Source: an uncultured Prochlorococcus sp. (GTDB lineage Bacteria; Cyanobacteriota; Cyanobacteriia; PCC-6307; Cyanobiaceae). From it: a stretch of DNA of 60,483 bases. The notes beneath the pieces are model-generated. The model saw nothing but the letters and a program-made list of their open reading frames with translations. It did not search any database and was not told the DNA's origin. The stretch lies in assembly GCA_902594875.1 (NCBI GenBank), contig CACJNU010000009.1, positions 1 to 60,483 of the forward strand. The letters are read 5' to 3'. The position numbers and the translations under genes were made by a program. Below, piece by piece: positions 15,330-23,669 of the stretch (the stretch's first letter is position 1; every line of letters begins with the position of its first letter).

Positions 15330-15527
15330 ATGATTAATTCGGTGAATTTTAACCATTTGCCTATTCAGGATTTGGTTGTTTCAGGGTTAATAATCTTTAT
15401 AATGACGACGATTATTGCAAATATTTATGACCCATTATTAGGAATAACTTATGCATTTGGGAATATACTTACTCTTACTTTTTTAAGCTGGTTATACAAA
15501 GAGACTTGGAGTGATCCAAGGAAATAA
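15330..15527 (+). CDS. Small two-helix membrane protein (65 aa)
   Basis: ATG start. Two hydrophobic helices, about residues 15-31 (VVSGLIIFIMTTIIANI) and 40-56 (TYAFGNILTLTFLSWLY), with a charged end (KETWSDPRK). No family recognised. Confidence 0.5.
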   Translation: MINSVNFNHLPIQDLVVSGLIIFIMTTIIANIYDPLLGITYAFGNILTLTFLSWLYKETWSDPRK

Positions 15528-15799
15528 ATCTAATAAAGAAAAAAGATAGATAAAAAACTACTTCTGTATTTTTAATTTCGAAGAATACTTTAAATTCACA
15601 ATGTATGTAGCAACAAGAGATAGTATCAAGAAAAATAATAAGCTTTCCAAGGTAGATTGGGGCATAACCATGAGTAGTACCAAAATGATATATCTTTAAA
15701 GAAACGAATTCTGAACAAAAATCAACCCTTTCATCATTTTTTATTCTCAAACTTATAAATTTAATTTATCTTATAAAATCTCTAAGATTTAGATTGATT

Positions 15800-16156
15800 T
15801 TAATTTGAAAAATATTTTTCAGCCCTCCTAAAGACTTTTACTGCTCCTTTATAATCAAGACTTTTTAATTTTTCCTTACTTTTTTTTTCCAGCATTTTTA
15901 CTATTTGATTTCTCTTTATTTCATCAATTTTCAGCTTATGATCGAAAATAAGATCAAATTTTGAGGAATACAATCTAGATAATTCTTCTCTATATTTTTC
16001 AATAATTTTTTTATCACAAGATTTGGATTTCAAAATTGCATTTGCCTTCATTTTGTCATCTATTGCCCCTTTAAAATTTCCTTGTTTAAATTTCTTCTCA
16101 CTTGATCTAGTTAGCTTAATAATATTTCCCAATATCAATTCATTAGAATCTTTCAT
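15800..16156 (-). CDS. Helical, TPR-like hypothetical protein (118 aa)
   Basis: Start at the ATG of MKDSNEL (16156); a TTG at 16204 would extend it. Two similar helix-turn-helix units can be seen: KKFKQGNFKGAIDDKMKANA and KEKLKSLDYKGAVKVFRRAE. Both have the TPR-like spacing 'G/Y.GA....A', so it probably binds another protein. Family not identified. Confidence 0.55.
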   Translation of the reverse strand: MKDSNELILGNIIKLTRSSEKKFKQGNFKGAIDDKMKANAILKSKSCDKKIIEKYREELSRLYSSKFDLIFDHKLKIDEIKRNQIVKMLEKKSKEKLKSLDYKGAVKVFRRAEKYFSN

Positions 16157-16232
16157 TTCTTTATCTGAGCCTAGGTTAATGCTATCAGAATAAAGAAAAA
16201 ACAACTTTTTTAATACTCAAATAATTAAATAA

Positions 16233-16532
16233 TTAACCAATAACAAGTCCTTTTTCAAGAAGTAAATCGAAAACCTCCACACTTTTCGTTTTCCCAAATT
16301 TAGGGGGGTTGTGTAAATCTAATATTTCAGCAAGGCACATAATCCAATAAGTATCTTTTTTTAAATTTAGACCTTCACATATATGGGTGGGGGCCGATTT
16401 AAAACAGCCGAATTCTGTTGATATATTAATGTTCATGATTTGAGTTTCAAGTTCCAGACTTAAAAGTTCTATTTCTTGCTCAGAAAGGGATGTCCCAAAA
16501 GAATATGATTCAATTAAAAGTTGATAATTCAT
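16233..16532 (-). CDS. Hypothetical protein (99 aa)
   Basis: ATG start. Acidic N-terminal helix region (EQEIELLSLELETQIMNINI), then three Cys in the middle (FGCFKSAP, HICEGLN, IMCLAEI). Ends VFDLLLEKGLVIG. No domain recognised. Lies 15 bp downstream of the DUF3764 gene on the same strand. Confidence 0.45.
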   Translation of the reverse strand: MNYQLLIESYSFGTSLSEQEIELLSLELETQIMNINISTEFGCFKSAPTHICEGLNLKKDTYWIMCLAEILDLHNPPKFGKTKSVEVFDLLLEKGLVIG

Positions 16533-16547
16533 AAAAGATTTGTTTTT

Positions 16548-16829
16548 TCAAGAAATCCATCGAGTTATTTTTGTACCCGCATAAATATGCCCTGAGGCTT
16601 CAACAATAGGTTTTGTTTCGGGATTCATAAAAATATCGTATAGAACATTTTCTGGTCCTTGAAAAATTACAGTTGCCCTTTTGGGATCATCTAATGATTT
16701 ACCAATATAAAATGTATTAACTCCCATTTCTTTAAACATCGACTGCTGTTCCTCAGCATTCATATGTGATTCATACTCCTCATAGGTATTACTTAGTTGA
16801 AAATCTAAAATAGTCGTTTCAATGGTCAT
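16548..16829 (-). CDS. DUF3764 family protein
   Basis: 93 aa from the ATG at 16829 (upstream TTG at 16871 rejected because MTIETTILDF is the family-like N terminus). TIETTILDFQLSNTYEEYES, MGVNTFYIGKSLDDPKRATV and ASGHIYAGTKITRW fit DUF3764, small ferredoxin-fold proteins abundant in Prochlorococcus with unknown function. Confidence 0.7.
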   Translation of the reverse strand: MTIETTILDFQLSNTYEEYESHMNAEEQQSMFKEMGVNTFYIGKSLDDPKRATVIFQGPENVLYDIFMNPETKPIVEASGHIYAGTKITRWIS

Positions 16830-16967
16830 GGTAGTTATAAGATGTTTTTTAGATTTTAAATCTTTTTGCAAAAAAATAATTGAATAATGATTAGTTTTTA
16901 TTAAGCAAGGTATTAACTAATTTTTACTTATGAGTTATAAATCAACTATAAAAAACAGATTTTAATT

Positions 16968-18311
16968 TTGGACTCAAAAATTTCTCCAAGAGAACAATGG
17001 ACTAGTAAGTTGGGATTCATTCTTGCAGCTGCTGGTAGCGCAGTAGGTCTTGGTAACCTTTGGGGTTTCGCCTACAGAGCCTCTCAAGGTGGAGGTGCTG
17101 CTTTTGTACTTTTATACGTACTAATCGTTTTAATTGTATGCCTTCCGGTATTTGTTGCTGAAATGGCTTTAGGAAGAAACGCTACCGCTAGCACATTGCT
17201 TGCACCAGTAAAGTTAGCTGGAAAAAATTGGTATCCATTAGGAATTCTTTTCTTTATAGCTCCCTTGGGAATAGCATCATATTATTCAGTCATAATGGGG
17301 TGGACCGCAGATACCTTGTTCCATTCATTATTTTTTGGATTACCCAAAAATTTAAGTGAAGCAGAAACTTTCTTTGGCTCAATTAGTAGTGGTAGCAGTG
17401 TTTTATTGGGGCACCTATTAAGTCTCGTTCTTACTGCCATAATAGTTTCATCAGGGATAAAAAAAGGAATCGAAAAGGTAACAAGATTCTTTATGCCTAT
17501 ACTTTTTATAATTCTTCTATCTCTTGCAATATGGGCCACTTCACTTTCAGGCGCATGGGAAGGATATAAAACATTTTTATTTAAATTTGACTTTGATGAA
17601 TTAAGGAACCCTCAAACCATAAGAAATGCTTTTACTCAAGCTTTCTTTTCTTTAAGTTTAGGAATTGGAGTTATGGTGACTTACGCTTCCTATCTAAATA
17701 AAAAGAGTAATCTTCCAAAACTAAGTGTTGGAGTTGCATCATTGGATACTTTGGTGGGTCTTATGGCAGGACTTATTACTTTTCCGATTGTTTTAACGTT
17801 TGGTTTAAATGATGCTATTTCTGAATCAACAGTTGGTGCATTATTTATATCAATTCCTACGGGCCTTGGTTCATATGGAGCAGTTGGAAGAATTGTAGCT
17901 GTTGCATTTTTCGCACTAGCTTATATTGCAGCAATAACTTCCTCTGTTTCATTATTGGAAGTTCCAGTTTCCTCTTTAATGGATAAATTTGGTTTTAAAA
18001 GAGAAAAATCTGTTTGGCTGATAACTCTTTTCTTATTTTTAGCAGGCATTCCCTCTGCATTAAACTTAAACATTCTTGGAACTATTGATTCGATTTTTGG
18101 AGGGGTATTACTTATCTTTGGTGGATTCTTGGTTACTTTCTTTATGGGATGGGTAGTACCTGGAAAGTTTAATGAAGAACTTAGTGATTCAAAAGTAGGA
18201 ATCAAAACGACACGTTATTTGAAATTTATGACTAGATGGGTTGCGCCCCCAATTATTGGTTTTGGACTATTTGTTAGTGTGTTTGATTTACTCAAAGGCT
18301 GGGTAAGTTAG
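16968..18311 (+). CDS. Sodium-dependent transporter, NSS/SNF family
   Basis: 447 aa, TTG start; no ATG lies upstream in frame. N terminus REQWTSKLGFILAAAGSAVG and LGNLWGFAYRASQGGGA is the conserved unwound TM1 region that holds the sodium and substrate sites in LeuT-fold transporters. About 11 membrane segments follow, with typical FSLSLGIGVMVTYASY (TM6). Likely imports an amino acid or similar small amine with sodium. Marine cyanobacteria live in sodium-rich water, so a sodium symporter fits. Substrate cannot be read from sequence. Confidence 0.88.
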   Translation: MDSKISPREQWTSKLGFILAAAGSAVGLGNLWGFAYRASQGGGAAFVLLYVLIVLIVCLPVFVAEMALGRNATASTLLAPVKLAGKNWYPLGILFFIAPLGIASYYSVIMGWTADTLFHSLFFGLPKNLSEAETFFGSISSGSSVLLGHLLSLVLTAIIVSSGIKKGIEKVTRFFMPILFIILLSLAIWATSLSGAWEGYKTFLFKFDFDELRNPQTIRNAFTQAFFSLSLGIGVMVTYASYLNKKSNLPKLSVGVASLDTLVGLMAGLITFPIVLTFGLNDAISESTVGALFISIPTGLGSYGAVGRIVAVAFFALAYIAAITSSVSLLEVPVSSLMDKFGFKREKSVWLITLFLFLAGIPSALNLNILGTIDSIFGGVLLIFGGFLVTFFMGWVVPGKFNEELSDSKVGIKTTRYLKFMTRWVAPPIIGFGLFVSVFDLLKGWVS

Positions 18312-18684
18312 AAAATTTTTACAAGTAATATAGTGCGGAAATAATGGGGTGATATAAGTCGATCAACAAATTAAATCGTGAAACTTTTTGCACATCATTT
18401 GAAAGCAAGCTTAAAAAAACTTGTCAATATATTAGTATTTGCAGTCGTTCTTGTTTAAAAAGTTGATTTGTTGGAGAAGTTCTTTTTTATTTTTTAAAAG
18501 CCAAAAAATTTTTTCCAAAAAAATGTCTTACCGCGGATCCTTTTTTTTAATTAAGTATTAACTTTTAACTTATATTTAATCTCAAACGTATCGCCAAAAA
18601 CCATCCCTAATAGAATCTATATAAGATACATTTAGGTGTTTAATTTAAAGAAATTAGCGCCTAAAAGAATAGATAACAAATTTG
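18312..18684. other. Non-coding stretch before SelO gene
   Basis: No gene is evident apart from a 26-codon candidate starting at GTG 18378 and ending 18458 (KLFAHHLKASLKKLVNILVF then AVVLV), a basic plus hydrophobic peptide that may be a truncated relic. The rest is AT-rich and probably contains the promoter of the SelO gene. Confidence 0.4.
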
Positions 18685-20388
18685 ATGTCAACCAAATCTG
18701 ATTCATTAAAAGGAAAGCTTACAGAAAATTTTTCTGAATTTTCTCAACTATCTGACTATTCTTTTATGAATTCTCTTAAAGCAGATCCTCAATCAACAAA
18801 AGATGGAAATGATCATAAGCCGCGTTCAATATATTCAGGGCACTACGTACCAGTTGTTCCAACCGCTATTCCAGAACCAGAATATATTTCCCATAGCAAC
18901 AAACTTTTTAAAGAACTAAAGCTAAGCTCAAATCTTACTAAAGACGAGAATTTTTGTCGTTTTTTCTCTGGGGATATTTCTGTTGCTAATTATCCAATGA
19001 GTCCTGTTGGTTGGGCAACAGGTTATGCATTATCAATTTACGGGACTGAATATACCCAACAATGTCCTTTTGGAACTGGCAATGGTTATGGCGATGGCAG
19101 AGCAATTTCTGTTTTTGAAGGTTTATTCAATGGGAAAAGAATGGAAATGCAACTTAAAGGAGGTGGTCCAACTCCCTATTGTCGAGGAGCAGATGGTAGA
19201 GCTGTCTTAAGATCTAGCGTTCGAGAATTTCTCGCACAGGAATTAATGGATGCCTTGGGAATCCCTACCTCAAGATCTTTAACACTTTATGTCTCACGTT
19301 CAGAAATAGTTAGAAGACCGTGGTATTCCAAAGGGTCCAGATATTTTGAACCTGATATCATGATTGATAATCATGCGGCAATTACTACGAGAGTCGCTCC
19401 ATCTTTTTTACGTGTAGGCCAGATTGAACTTTTTGCAAGACGAGTTCGTAAGAATGCGCATGATGAGGCCCTCAATGAACTAAAGATGATAGTTCAACAT
19501 CTAATTGATAGAAATTATAAAGATGAAATTGAATATGAGATTTCAATTGAAAGTAAAGTAATAAAACTGGCTTCTTTATACAGATCAAGACTTATATCAC
19601 TTATAACCAACTGGATGAGAGTTGGTTATTGCCAGGGTAATTTCAATAGTGATAATTGTGCTGCTGGAGGTTATACCTTGGATTATGGCCCCTTTGGATT
19701 CTGTGAATTATTTGATCCAAGATTTCAACCATGGACAGGTGGAGGTGAGCATTTCTCATTTTTTAACCAGCCTTCTGCAGCGGCAATCAACTTTAAAACA
19801 TTCTGTTCCTCTCTTAGTCCGTTACTTTCACAAAGCAAACAAGATCAAGAAAAGTTAGATCAAATCGAAAAAGACTTTTCTGAATTAATGAATAAGGAAT
19901 TGATGAAAATGTGGGCAAACAAGCTTGGTTTAGAACATTACAACGAAACTCTAATAAATGAATTTTTTAATCTCATGGTCATTTCAAAAGCAGACTATAC
20001 AATTTTGTTCCGTAAACTCTCTGAAATCCCTGATAACTTAGATTCTTTAAAAGAGAGTTTCTATTTACCAATTAATGACGAGCTCAATAACAGGTGGGAA
20101 GTATGGCTTGAAAACTGGCAATCAGTCTTGAAGAAAGAGGGAAATATTAAAGAAAAATCGACATCAATGAAATCCCTTAATCCAGTCTATACTTGGCGCG
20201 AATGGATGGTCGTTCCCGCATATGAAGAAGCTGAAAAGGGAAATTACAAAAAGATAAAAGAGTTACAGGATGTCTTTAGCAATCCATATATAGAACAACC
20301 CCCAGAAATAGATCAAGAATATAATCAACTAAAACCAAGCCAGTATTTTAACTATGGAGGAATATCTCACTACAGCTGTTCTTCATAA
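18685..20388 (+). CDS. selO: SelO/YdiU family protein adenylyltransferase (pseudokinase fold)
   Basis: 567 aa from the ATG at 18685 (a TTG three bases earlier is also in frame). Family blocks: YGDGRAISVFEG, QLKGGGPTPYCRGADGRAVL, REFLAQELMDALGIPTSRSL, TRVAPSFLRVGQIELFARR, and TLDYGPFGFCE. SelO has a protein-kinase fold with inverted ATP orientation and transfers AMP to Ser/Thr/Tyr of target proteins, reported in redox regulation. The metal-binding region reads CQGNFNSDN rather than the HGVxNTDN of E. coli-type SelO, so this is a divergent subgroup, yet the NxDN core is kept. Confidence 0.85.
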   Translation: MSTKSDSLKGKLTENFSEFSQLSDYSFMNSLKADPQSTKDGNDHKPRSIYSGHYVPVVPTAIPEPEYISHSNKLFKELKLSSNLTKDENFCRFFSGDISVANYPMSPVGWATGYALSIYGTEYTQQCPFGTGNGYGDGRAISVFEGLFNGKRMEMQLKGGGPTPYCRGADGRAVLRSSVREFLAQELMDALGIPTSRSLTLYVSRSEIVRRPWYSKGSRYFEPDIMIDNHAAITTRVAPSFLRVGQIELFARRVRKNAHDEALNELKMIVQHLIDRNYKDEIEYEISIESKVIKLASLYRSRLISLITNWMRVGYCQGNFNSDNCAAGGYTLDYGPFGFCELFDPRFQPWTGGGEHFSFFNQPSAAAINFKTFCSSLSPLLSQSKQDQEKLDQIEKDFSELMNKELMKMWANKLGLEHYNETLINEFFNLMVISKADYTILFRKLSEIPDNLDSLKESFYLPINDELNNRWEVWLENWQSVLKKEGNIKEKSTSMKSLNPVYTWREWMVVPAYEEAEKGNYKKIKELQDVFSNPYIEQPPEIDQEYNQLKPSQYFNYGGISHYSCSS

Positions 20389-20430
20389 AAGTTCAATCCT
20401 AATGTAGATTGAAAAAATTACAGAAAAATA

Positions 20431-20854
20431 TTATTTATTTATGGCCGTAGGCATTCCAACTATTGATACAACTCCCACATGAAGTATGGCCGGCTTCTTC
20501 CCAACATTTTTCACATAGTGGCTCCCCCAATTATTACTCTCTATAAATGCATCACCCGCTCTAAAGAAATTAATTTCTTCTCCCCTCACATGCTTTAATC
20601 TTCCTCTAGTAACATGAATCAACATTGGGGAAGGATGAGTATGAATTGGAGTTTTCAAGCCAACTGGAATTTTTACTTTTAAGAGTCTTAATTCAGGCTT
20701 ACCCTCGAGATAATTAAATTTTTCACCACTTAGTCCTTTTGAACTTTGAATAATAGGTATAACTTCAATCTTTTCTTCAGCAAGAGAAGGTTGTGCTAAA
20801 GCTAAAGTACCAATAAAAAGGAAGCAAAATGGAATAAATTTTTTTTAATTTCAT
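20431..20854 (-). pseudogene. Secreted cupin-domain protein with a poly-A frameshift near the start
   Basis: The cupin core is intact: LKTPIHTHPSPMLIHVTRGR, then FFRAGDAFIESNNWGSH, the two cupin motifs with metal-binding His. The frame continues upstream (GEKFNYLEGKPELRLLKVKI, then a signal-peptide-like LFIGTLALAQPSLAEEK) but meets a stop before any ATG. An ATG at 20854 followed by AAATTA and eight A (20839-20846) is out of frame by one base; nine A would give a clean signal peptide MKLKKKFIPFCFLFIGTLAL. Either a real frameshift, slippage or a miscalled homopolymer. Confidence 0.65.
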
Positions 20855-20907
20855 TAGATATTTGAGTTTCACTAATAATAGGTAGTTTGCAAAAATAATA
20901 AACTAAT

Positions 20908-21069
20908 TTATTTTTTGTATAACTTTTCTAATTGCTTAATTTCCTCTCTTAAATCCTTACCTCTATTATTTAATTTATTATTCTTAATAACTGTTGGGAT
21001 AATCCACCAGGCTTGAAGACCTAAAAAGATAAATACTAGGATCAATAATTCAAAAGTACCAGGCTGCAT
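20908..21069 (-). CDS. Small membrane protein with coiled-coil tail (53 aa)
   Basis: ATG at 21069. MQPGTFELLILVFIFLGLQA is an N-terminal membrane helix, then WWIIP, and a basic/acidic helical tail (GKDLREEIKQLEKLYKK). Layout resembles small cyanobacterial PQ-type anchor peptides. Function unknown. Confidence 0.5.
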   Translation of the reverse strand: MQPGTFELLILVFIFLGLQAWWIIPTVIKNNKLNNRGKDLREEIKQLEKLYKK

Positions 21070-21142
21070 TTGATAAATAACCCTTCTTTGTTAATAACAT
21101 CATTCTAAAAGTTATTAAACATGCATGAGATATTCAATATTT

Positions 21143-21325
21143 CTAGGCTGCCTCTAATTCAATGTTAAGTTCAATTCCCTTTGAAATGATTGCTTCTTTA
21201 AATTCTATAAGTTTGGAAATTATTCTTTGCTTCTCAGGATCAGTTTTATGGATATCATCTACAACTTCCTGCATTGCAAGTGTTACTTTTTGTAGTTTGA
21301 TTTCTAAATCTTCCCTGTAATTCAT
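21143..21325 (-). CDS. Small helical protein (60 aa)
   Basis: ATG start. Helical with heptad-like spacing (LEIKLQKVTLAMQEVVDDIH then EKQRIISKLIEFKEAIISKG). Probably a two-helix bundle. No recognised family. Confidence 0.45.
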   Translation of the reverse strand: MNYREDLEIKLQKVTLAMQEVVDDIHKTDPEKQRIISKLIEFKEAIISKGIELNIELEAA

Positions 21326-21474
21326 ATGTTTAAAGAAATTATCTTATTTATTAAAAAACAAAATAATTATTAGTAAATAAGTACTTAACCTTAAAAGGAT
21401 TGACAGCAAAACAAGGAAGATATAATTTATAGTACAAATGTATTAAAATCTACCTAGCCTATTAAGGGAAAAGC

Positions 21475-21744
21475 ATGGAGCCTAAGTACTTATTTGGTTG
21501 TAGCAGTAGCAAGCCAAGCGGATGCCTACTAAATCCCGAAGGCAGCAGAATTATCTTTTTCGAAGAGTGTAAAAATTCTCTTGAACCTAATTCAAAAATT
21601 CATACTCATCTTTTCTATACAAATCATCTTGGTGAACCTGGAGGGTACAAATCCTCTGAAAAACTCAACATAGACTCAGCCTGGGAAAAGTGGCACGAAC
21701 TTCACCAGAAAGGGTGGACAGATGTTGCTCACAATTATGGATAA
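21475..21744 (+). CDS. Conserved small hypothetical protein (89 aa)
   Basis: ATG start with AGGGAAA upstream as ribosome binding site. Small beta-rich N-terminal part with two or three Cys (FGCSSSKPSGCLL), a HTHLFYTNHL motif, then the C-terminal helix SAWEKWHELHQKGWTDV. This tail matches the 'W..W..L...GW' end of DUF1651-like proteins. Function unknown. Confidence 0.55.
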   Translation: MEPKYLFGCSSSKPSGCLLNPEGSRIIFFEECKNSLEPNSKIHTHLFYTNHLGEPGGYKSSEKLNIDSAWEKWHELHQKGWTDVAHNYG

Positions 21745-21896
21745 GTGATCCAGTCCAAAAAAGTTTTTTATTTCTGTGAGCTTAAGAGTTTCCTAAAATA
21801 TGGACTTCGGTGTCAAAAATAAATAATCAATATTTATTGACATTTGTATAAGTAAATTATTTGAATTATTAGATAATTAAAAAGGGCATAATCCAG

Positions 21897-21920
21897 AAAA
21901 AAAGGGCTTGATAAAGCCCT
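21897..21920 (-). terminator. Intrinsic terminator for the minus-strand hli gene
   Basis: AGGGCTT (21903-21909) pairs with AAGCCCT (21914-21920) across four bases; A-run 21897-21902 gives a U-run on the minus strand. Lies 25 bp beyond the stop of the hli gene. Confidence 0.8.
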
Positions 21921-21944
21921 GAAAAAATTTAAAAAGGATTTTTA

Positions 21945-22073
21945 TTAGAAAATACCTGGAAGAATTTGACCAGTAAAATAGTAGGCTCCTACAAGAGCAA
22001 ACATTCCAAGCATTGCTGCTTTACCATTAAGCTTTTCAGCTTTTTCGGTCATGATTTTTTTTGCGAATTCCAT
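21945..22073 (-). CDS. hli: High-light-inducible protein, minimal 42-aa form (copy 2)
   Basis: ATG at 22073. KAEKLNGKAAMLGMFALVGA then YYFTGQILPGIF: the single helix has the ExxNGxxAMxG chlorophyll-binding signature, with Lys instead of Arg after NG. The C-terminal TGQILPGIF is shared with the copies at 22378 and 22584. It diverges from that cluster across a 304-bp regulatory gap. Confidence 0.9.
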   Translation of the reverse strand: MEFAKKIMTEKAEKLNGKAAMLGMFALVGAYYFTGQILPGIF

Positions 22074-22377
22074 AATAAAGTGAAATAAATGATACCTAAA
22101 AACTAACTATTCAAATTTCAGAATGATGTAGTTTTTTCTACCAAATTGATATCTTTCTAAAGATTTAAAAATTAATAATTAAAAACCGCATTGAACTCTT
22201 AAAAACTTGCGAACCAATATGTAAAGCGTAGCAAGCCTAAAAAACAACTATTTAACAAAATATGTAACGTTTATGCTACAATTATGTAATAAATATCTTG
22301 AATACAACTTAATTTCGGCTTAATACTTTACATTTGTTAATAGTAGTGTTACATTAATTAACAATTACACAACTTCA
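22074..22377. promoter_or_regulatory. Divergent intergenic region between hli genes
   Basis: Very AT-rich 304 bp between divergent hli genes, so it must hold both promoters. Features seen: TACTTTACATTTG at 22325-22337 with TAGTGTTACATT downstream (22344-22355), a loose -35/-10 arrangement for the plus-strand cluster, and repeated TATGTAA-type words (22206-22290). No confident operator is visible. Confidence 0.35.
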
Positions 22378-22584
22378 ATGGCTAATTCAAACGTTACTAC
22401 TGAATCAGGTGGCAGACAGAACATGTTTCCAACTGAGACACGTCCTTACATAGATGAGTCTGTTTCTTACGACAGCTACCCACAAAATGCAGAAAAAGTT
22501 AACGGTCGTTGGGCAATGATTGGCCTTGTTGCGTTAGTAGGTGCTTACGTTTCAACTGGACAAATTATTCCTGGCATTTTTTAA
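22378..22584 (+). CDS. hli: High-light-inducible protein (copy 3)
   Basis: 68 aa, ATG start. The C terminus carries AEKVNGRWAMIGLVALVGAY and STGQIIPGIF, the full Hlip helix with chlorophyll-ligand Glu, Asn and Arg. The N-terminal 35 residues are polar (TESGGRQNMFPTETRPYIDE). First gene of a cluster of four; its stop overlaps the next ATG as TAATG. Confidence 0.93.
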   Translation: MANSNVTTESGGRQNMFPTETRPYIDESVSYDSYPQNAEKVNGRWAMIGLVALVGAYVSTGQIIPGIF

Positions 22585-22844
22585 TGAGTCCACTTTCAGG
22601 TTTTTTAGCTGTAATTGTATTCTTTACAGCCATTCTCGTTGCTTATTTAACCAAGCAATTTCAAAACGAAAATTTAAACTATTCATCTTCTAATCAAATG
22701 AAAAACACAAACACAAAAGTCAAAACAATCGAAAAAGAAAAAGTTGTTGCTGAAACTCTTAACGGCAGATTCGCAATGCTTGGATTAATTGCTGCTGTTG
22801 GAGCTTACCTAACAACAGGTCAAATAATTCCTGGTTTCGTTTAA
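22584..22844 (+). CDS. hli: High-light-inducible protein with extra N-terminal helix (copy 4)
   Basis: 86 aa from the ATG at 22584, which overlaps the upstream stop; an earlier in-frame ATG at 22509 lies inside the upstream gene. An N-terminal hydrophobic segment (PLSGFLAVIVFFTAILVAYL) precedes a charged linker and the Hlip helix (ETLNGRFAMLGLIAAVGAYL, TTGQIIPGFV). Two membrane helices in an Hlip are unusual among the copies here. Confidence 0.88.
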   Translation: MSPLSGFLAVIVFFTAILVAYLTKQFQNENLNYSSSNQMKNTNTKVKTIEKEKVVAETLNGRFAMLGLIAAVGAYLTTGQIIPGFV

Positions 22845-22878
22845 AACTTACTATTTAACAATTCAACAAATCAGAAAA

Positions 22879-23007
22879 ATGGAAAATTCAAAAACAACTT
22901 ATTGGCAAAACGCCGAAAGAACTAATGGAAGAATGGCAATGATGGGCTTATTTGCATTAGTTGTAAATTATGGCTTATTTGGATGGATAATCCCAGGAAT
23001 TTTTTAA
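22879..23007 (+). CDS. hli: High-light-inducible protein, 42-aa form (copy 5)
   Basis: ATG at 22879. TYWQNAERTNGRMAMMGLFA, then LVVNYGLFGWIIPGIF. Closer to the 5124 copy (ERTNGR, NYxLFGWI) than to its neighbours, so two Hlip subtypes sit in this island. Translated from the same transcript as the two genes upstream. Confidence 0.9.
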   Translation: MENSKTTYWQNAERTNGRMAMMGLFALVVNYGLFGWIIPGIF

Positions 23008-23008
23008 A

Positions 23009-23188
23009 ATGAATTTAGGATTACTTTTTCTTAAAGTAAATACTTTGGGAGTTATAACTCTTTCTGAACTTGATTGGATAACTAACAATCAATCTGAATT
23101 TTCAAGGCTAGATATGGCATTAGTTATTAAAATCGGCCGTCTTATGGATTCAGGAGTAGTGGAAATTGATAATAGATTACCTGTTTAA
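23009..23188 (+). CDS. Small protein linked to the hli cluster (59 aa)
   Basis: ATG one base after the stop of the last hli gene. NLGLLFLKVNTLGVITLSEL, DWITNNQSEFSRLDMALVIK and RLMDSGVVEIDNRL; soluble, compact, probably a small winged-helix-like fold. It ends the cluster before a strong terminator. Tight coupling to hli genes suggests a role with Hlips; that is inference only. Confidence 0.65.
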   Translation: MNLGLLFLKVNTLGVITLSELDWITNNQSEFSRLDMALVIKIGRLMDSGVVEIDNRLPV

Positions 23189-23210
23189 TTTTTAAAATTT
23201 ATCGTCATGA

Positions 23211-23246
23211 GTGTTTGTCAATAGGGATACTGACAGACACTTTTTT
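23211..23246 (+). terminator. Strong intrinsic terminator of the hli cluster
   Basis: GTGTTTGTCA (23211-23220) pairs with TGACAGACAC (23231-23240), one G-U pair, then six T. Closes the cluster 22378-23188. Confidence 0.88.
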
Positions 23247-23263
23247 ATGAGAAAAAATATTTG

Positions 23264-23302
23264 TAAAAAAAAGAGATTGTTTCTTAGCTAAAAACAATCT
23301 CT
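23264..23302 (-). terminator. Intrinsic terminator for minus-strand genes
   Basis: AGAGATTGTTT (23272-23282) pairs perfectly with AAACAATCTCT (23292-23302); the A-run before it (23264-23271) is the minus-strand U-run. Serves the minus-strand genes starting at 23396. Confidence 0.82.
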
Positions 23303-23395
23303 CAATTACCTAATTCTTACATGAAAATTTCAAGTAAGCTTTCAGATCTTAACTGATTTGTTTTTAGAGTAAATCCCTAAAAATGCTTTTGTAAT

Positions 23396-23611
23396 TTATC
23401 TTTTTAAACCACCTCTTTTTATCCAAAGGAACCATGTAACCCAAATAGGAGGAAGGAATCTTATTAAAAAAGAGATTTTATACATATAAAATGGGGCATT
23501 TTCACTTTGAAATAAATTCACCAAAAAGGAAGATATAGTTACCCAAAGTAAAATTATTAATATATTTGCTCCCAACAAAGCGAACTTATTTTGTTTGAAT
23601 ATTTTTGGCAT
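23396..23611 (-). CDS. Small two-helix membrane protein (71 aa)
   Basis: ATG start. Helices at about residues 10-31 (FALLGANILIILLWVTISSF) and 44-64 (YKISFLIRFLPPIWVTWFLW), ending in a basic KRGGLKR. Last gene of a minus-strand run ending at the 23264-23302 terminator. No family recognised. Confidence 0.5.
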   Translation of the reverse strand: MPKIFKQNKFALLGANILIILLWVTISSFLVNLFQSENAPFYMYKISFLIRFLPPIWVTWFLWIKRGGLKR

Positions 23612-23669
23612 AAGGTAAATTTTTTATATTTTTAATTTTAAATAATCTCTGGAAATAAATTATAAATTT

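Noticed and set aside
15475..15750. 91-codon minus-strand ORF
   Set aside because: Overlaps the plausible 65-aa membrane gene by about 50 bp, has unusual Cys/Phe composition and no family; treated as chance.
20395..20425. TTCAATC/GATTGAA hairpin after SelO
   Set aside because: Followed by A-rich, not T-rich, sequence on the plus strand and a weak tract on the minus strand; not called a terminator.
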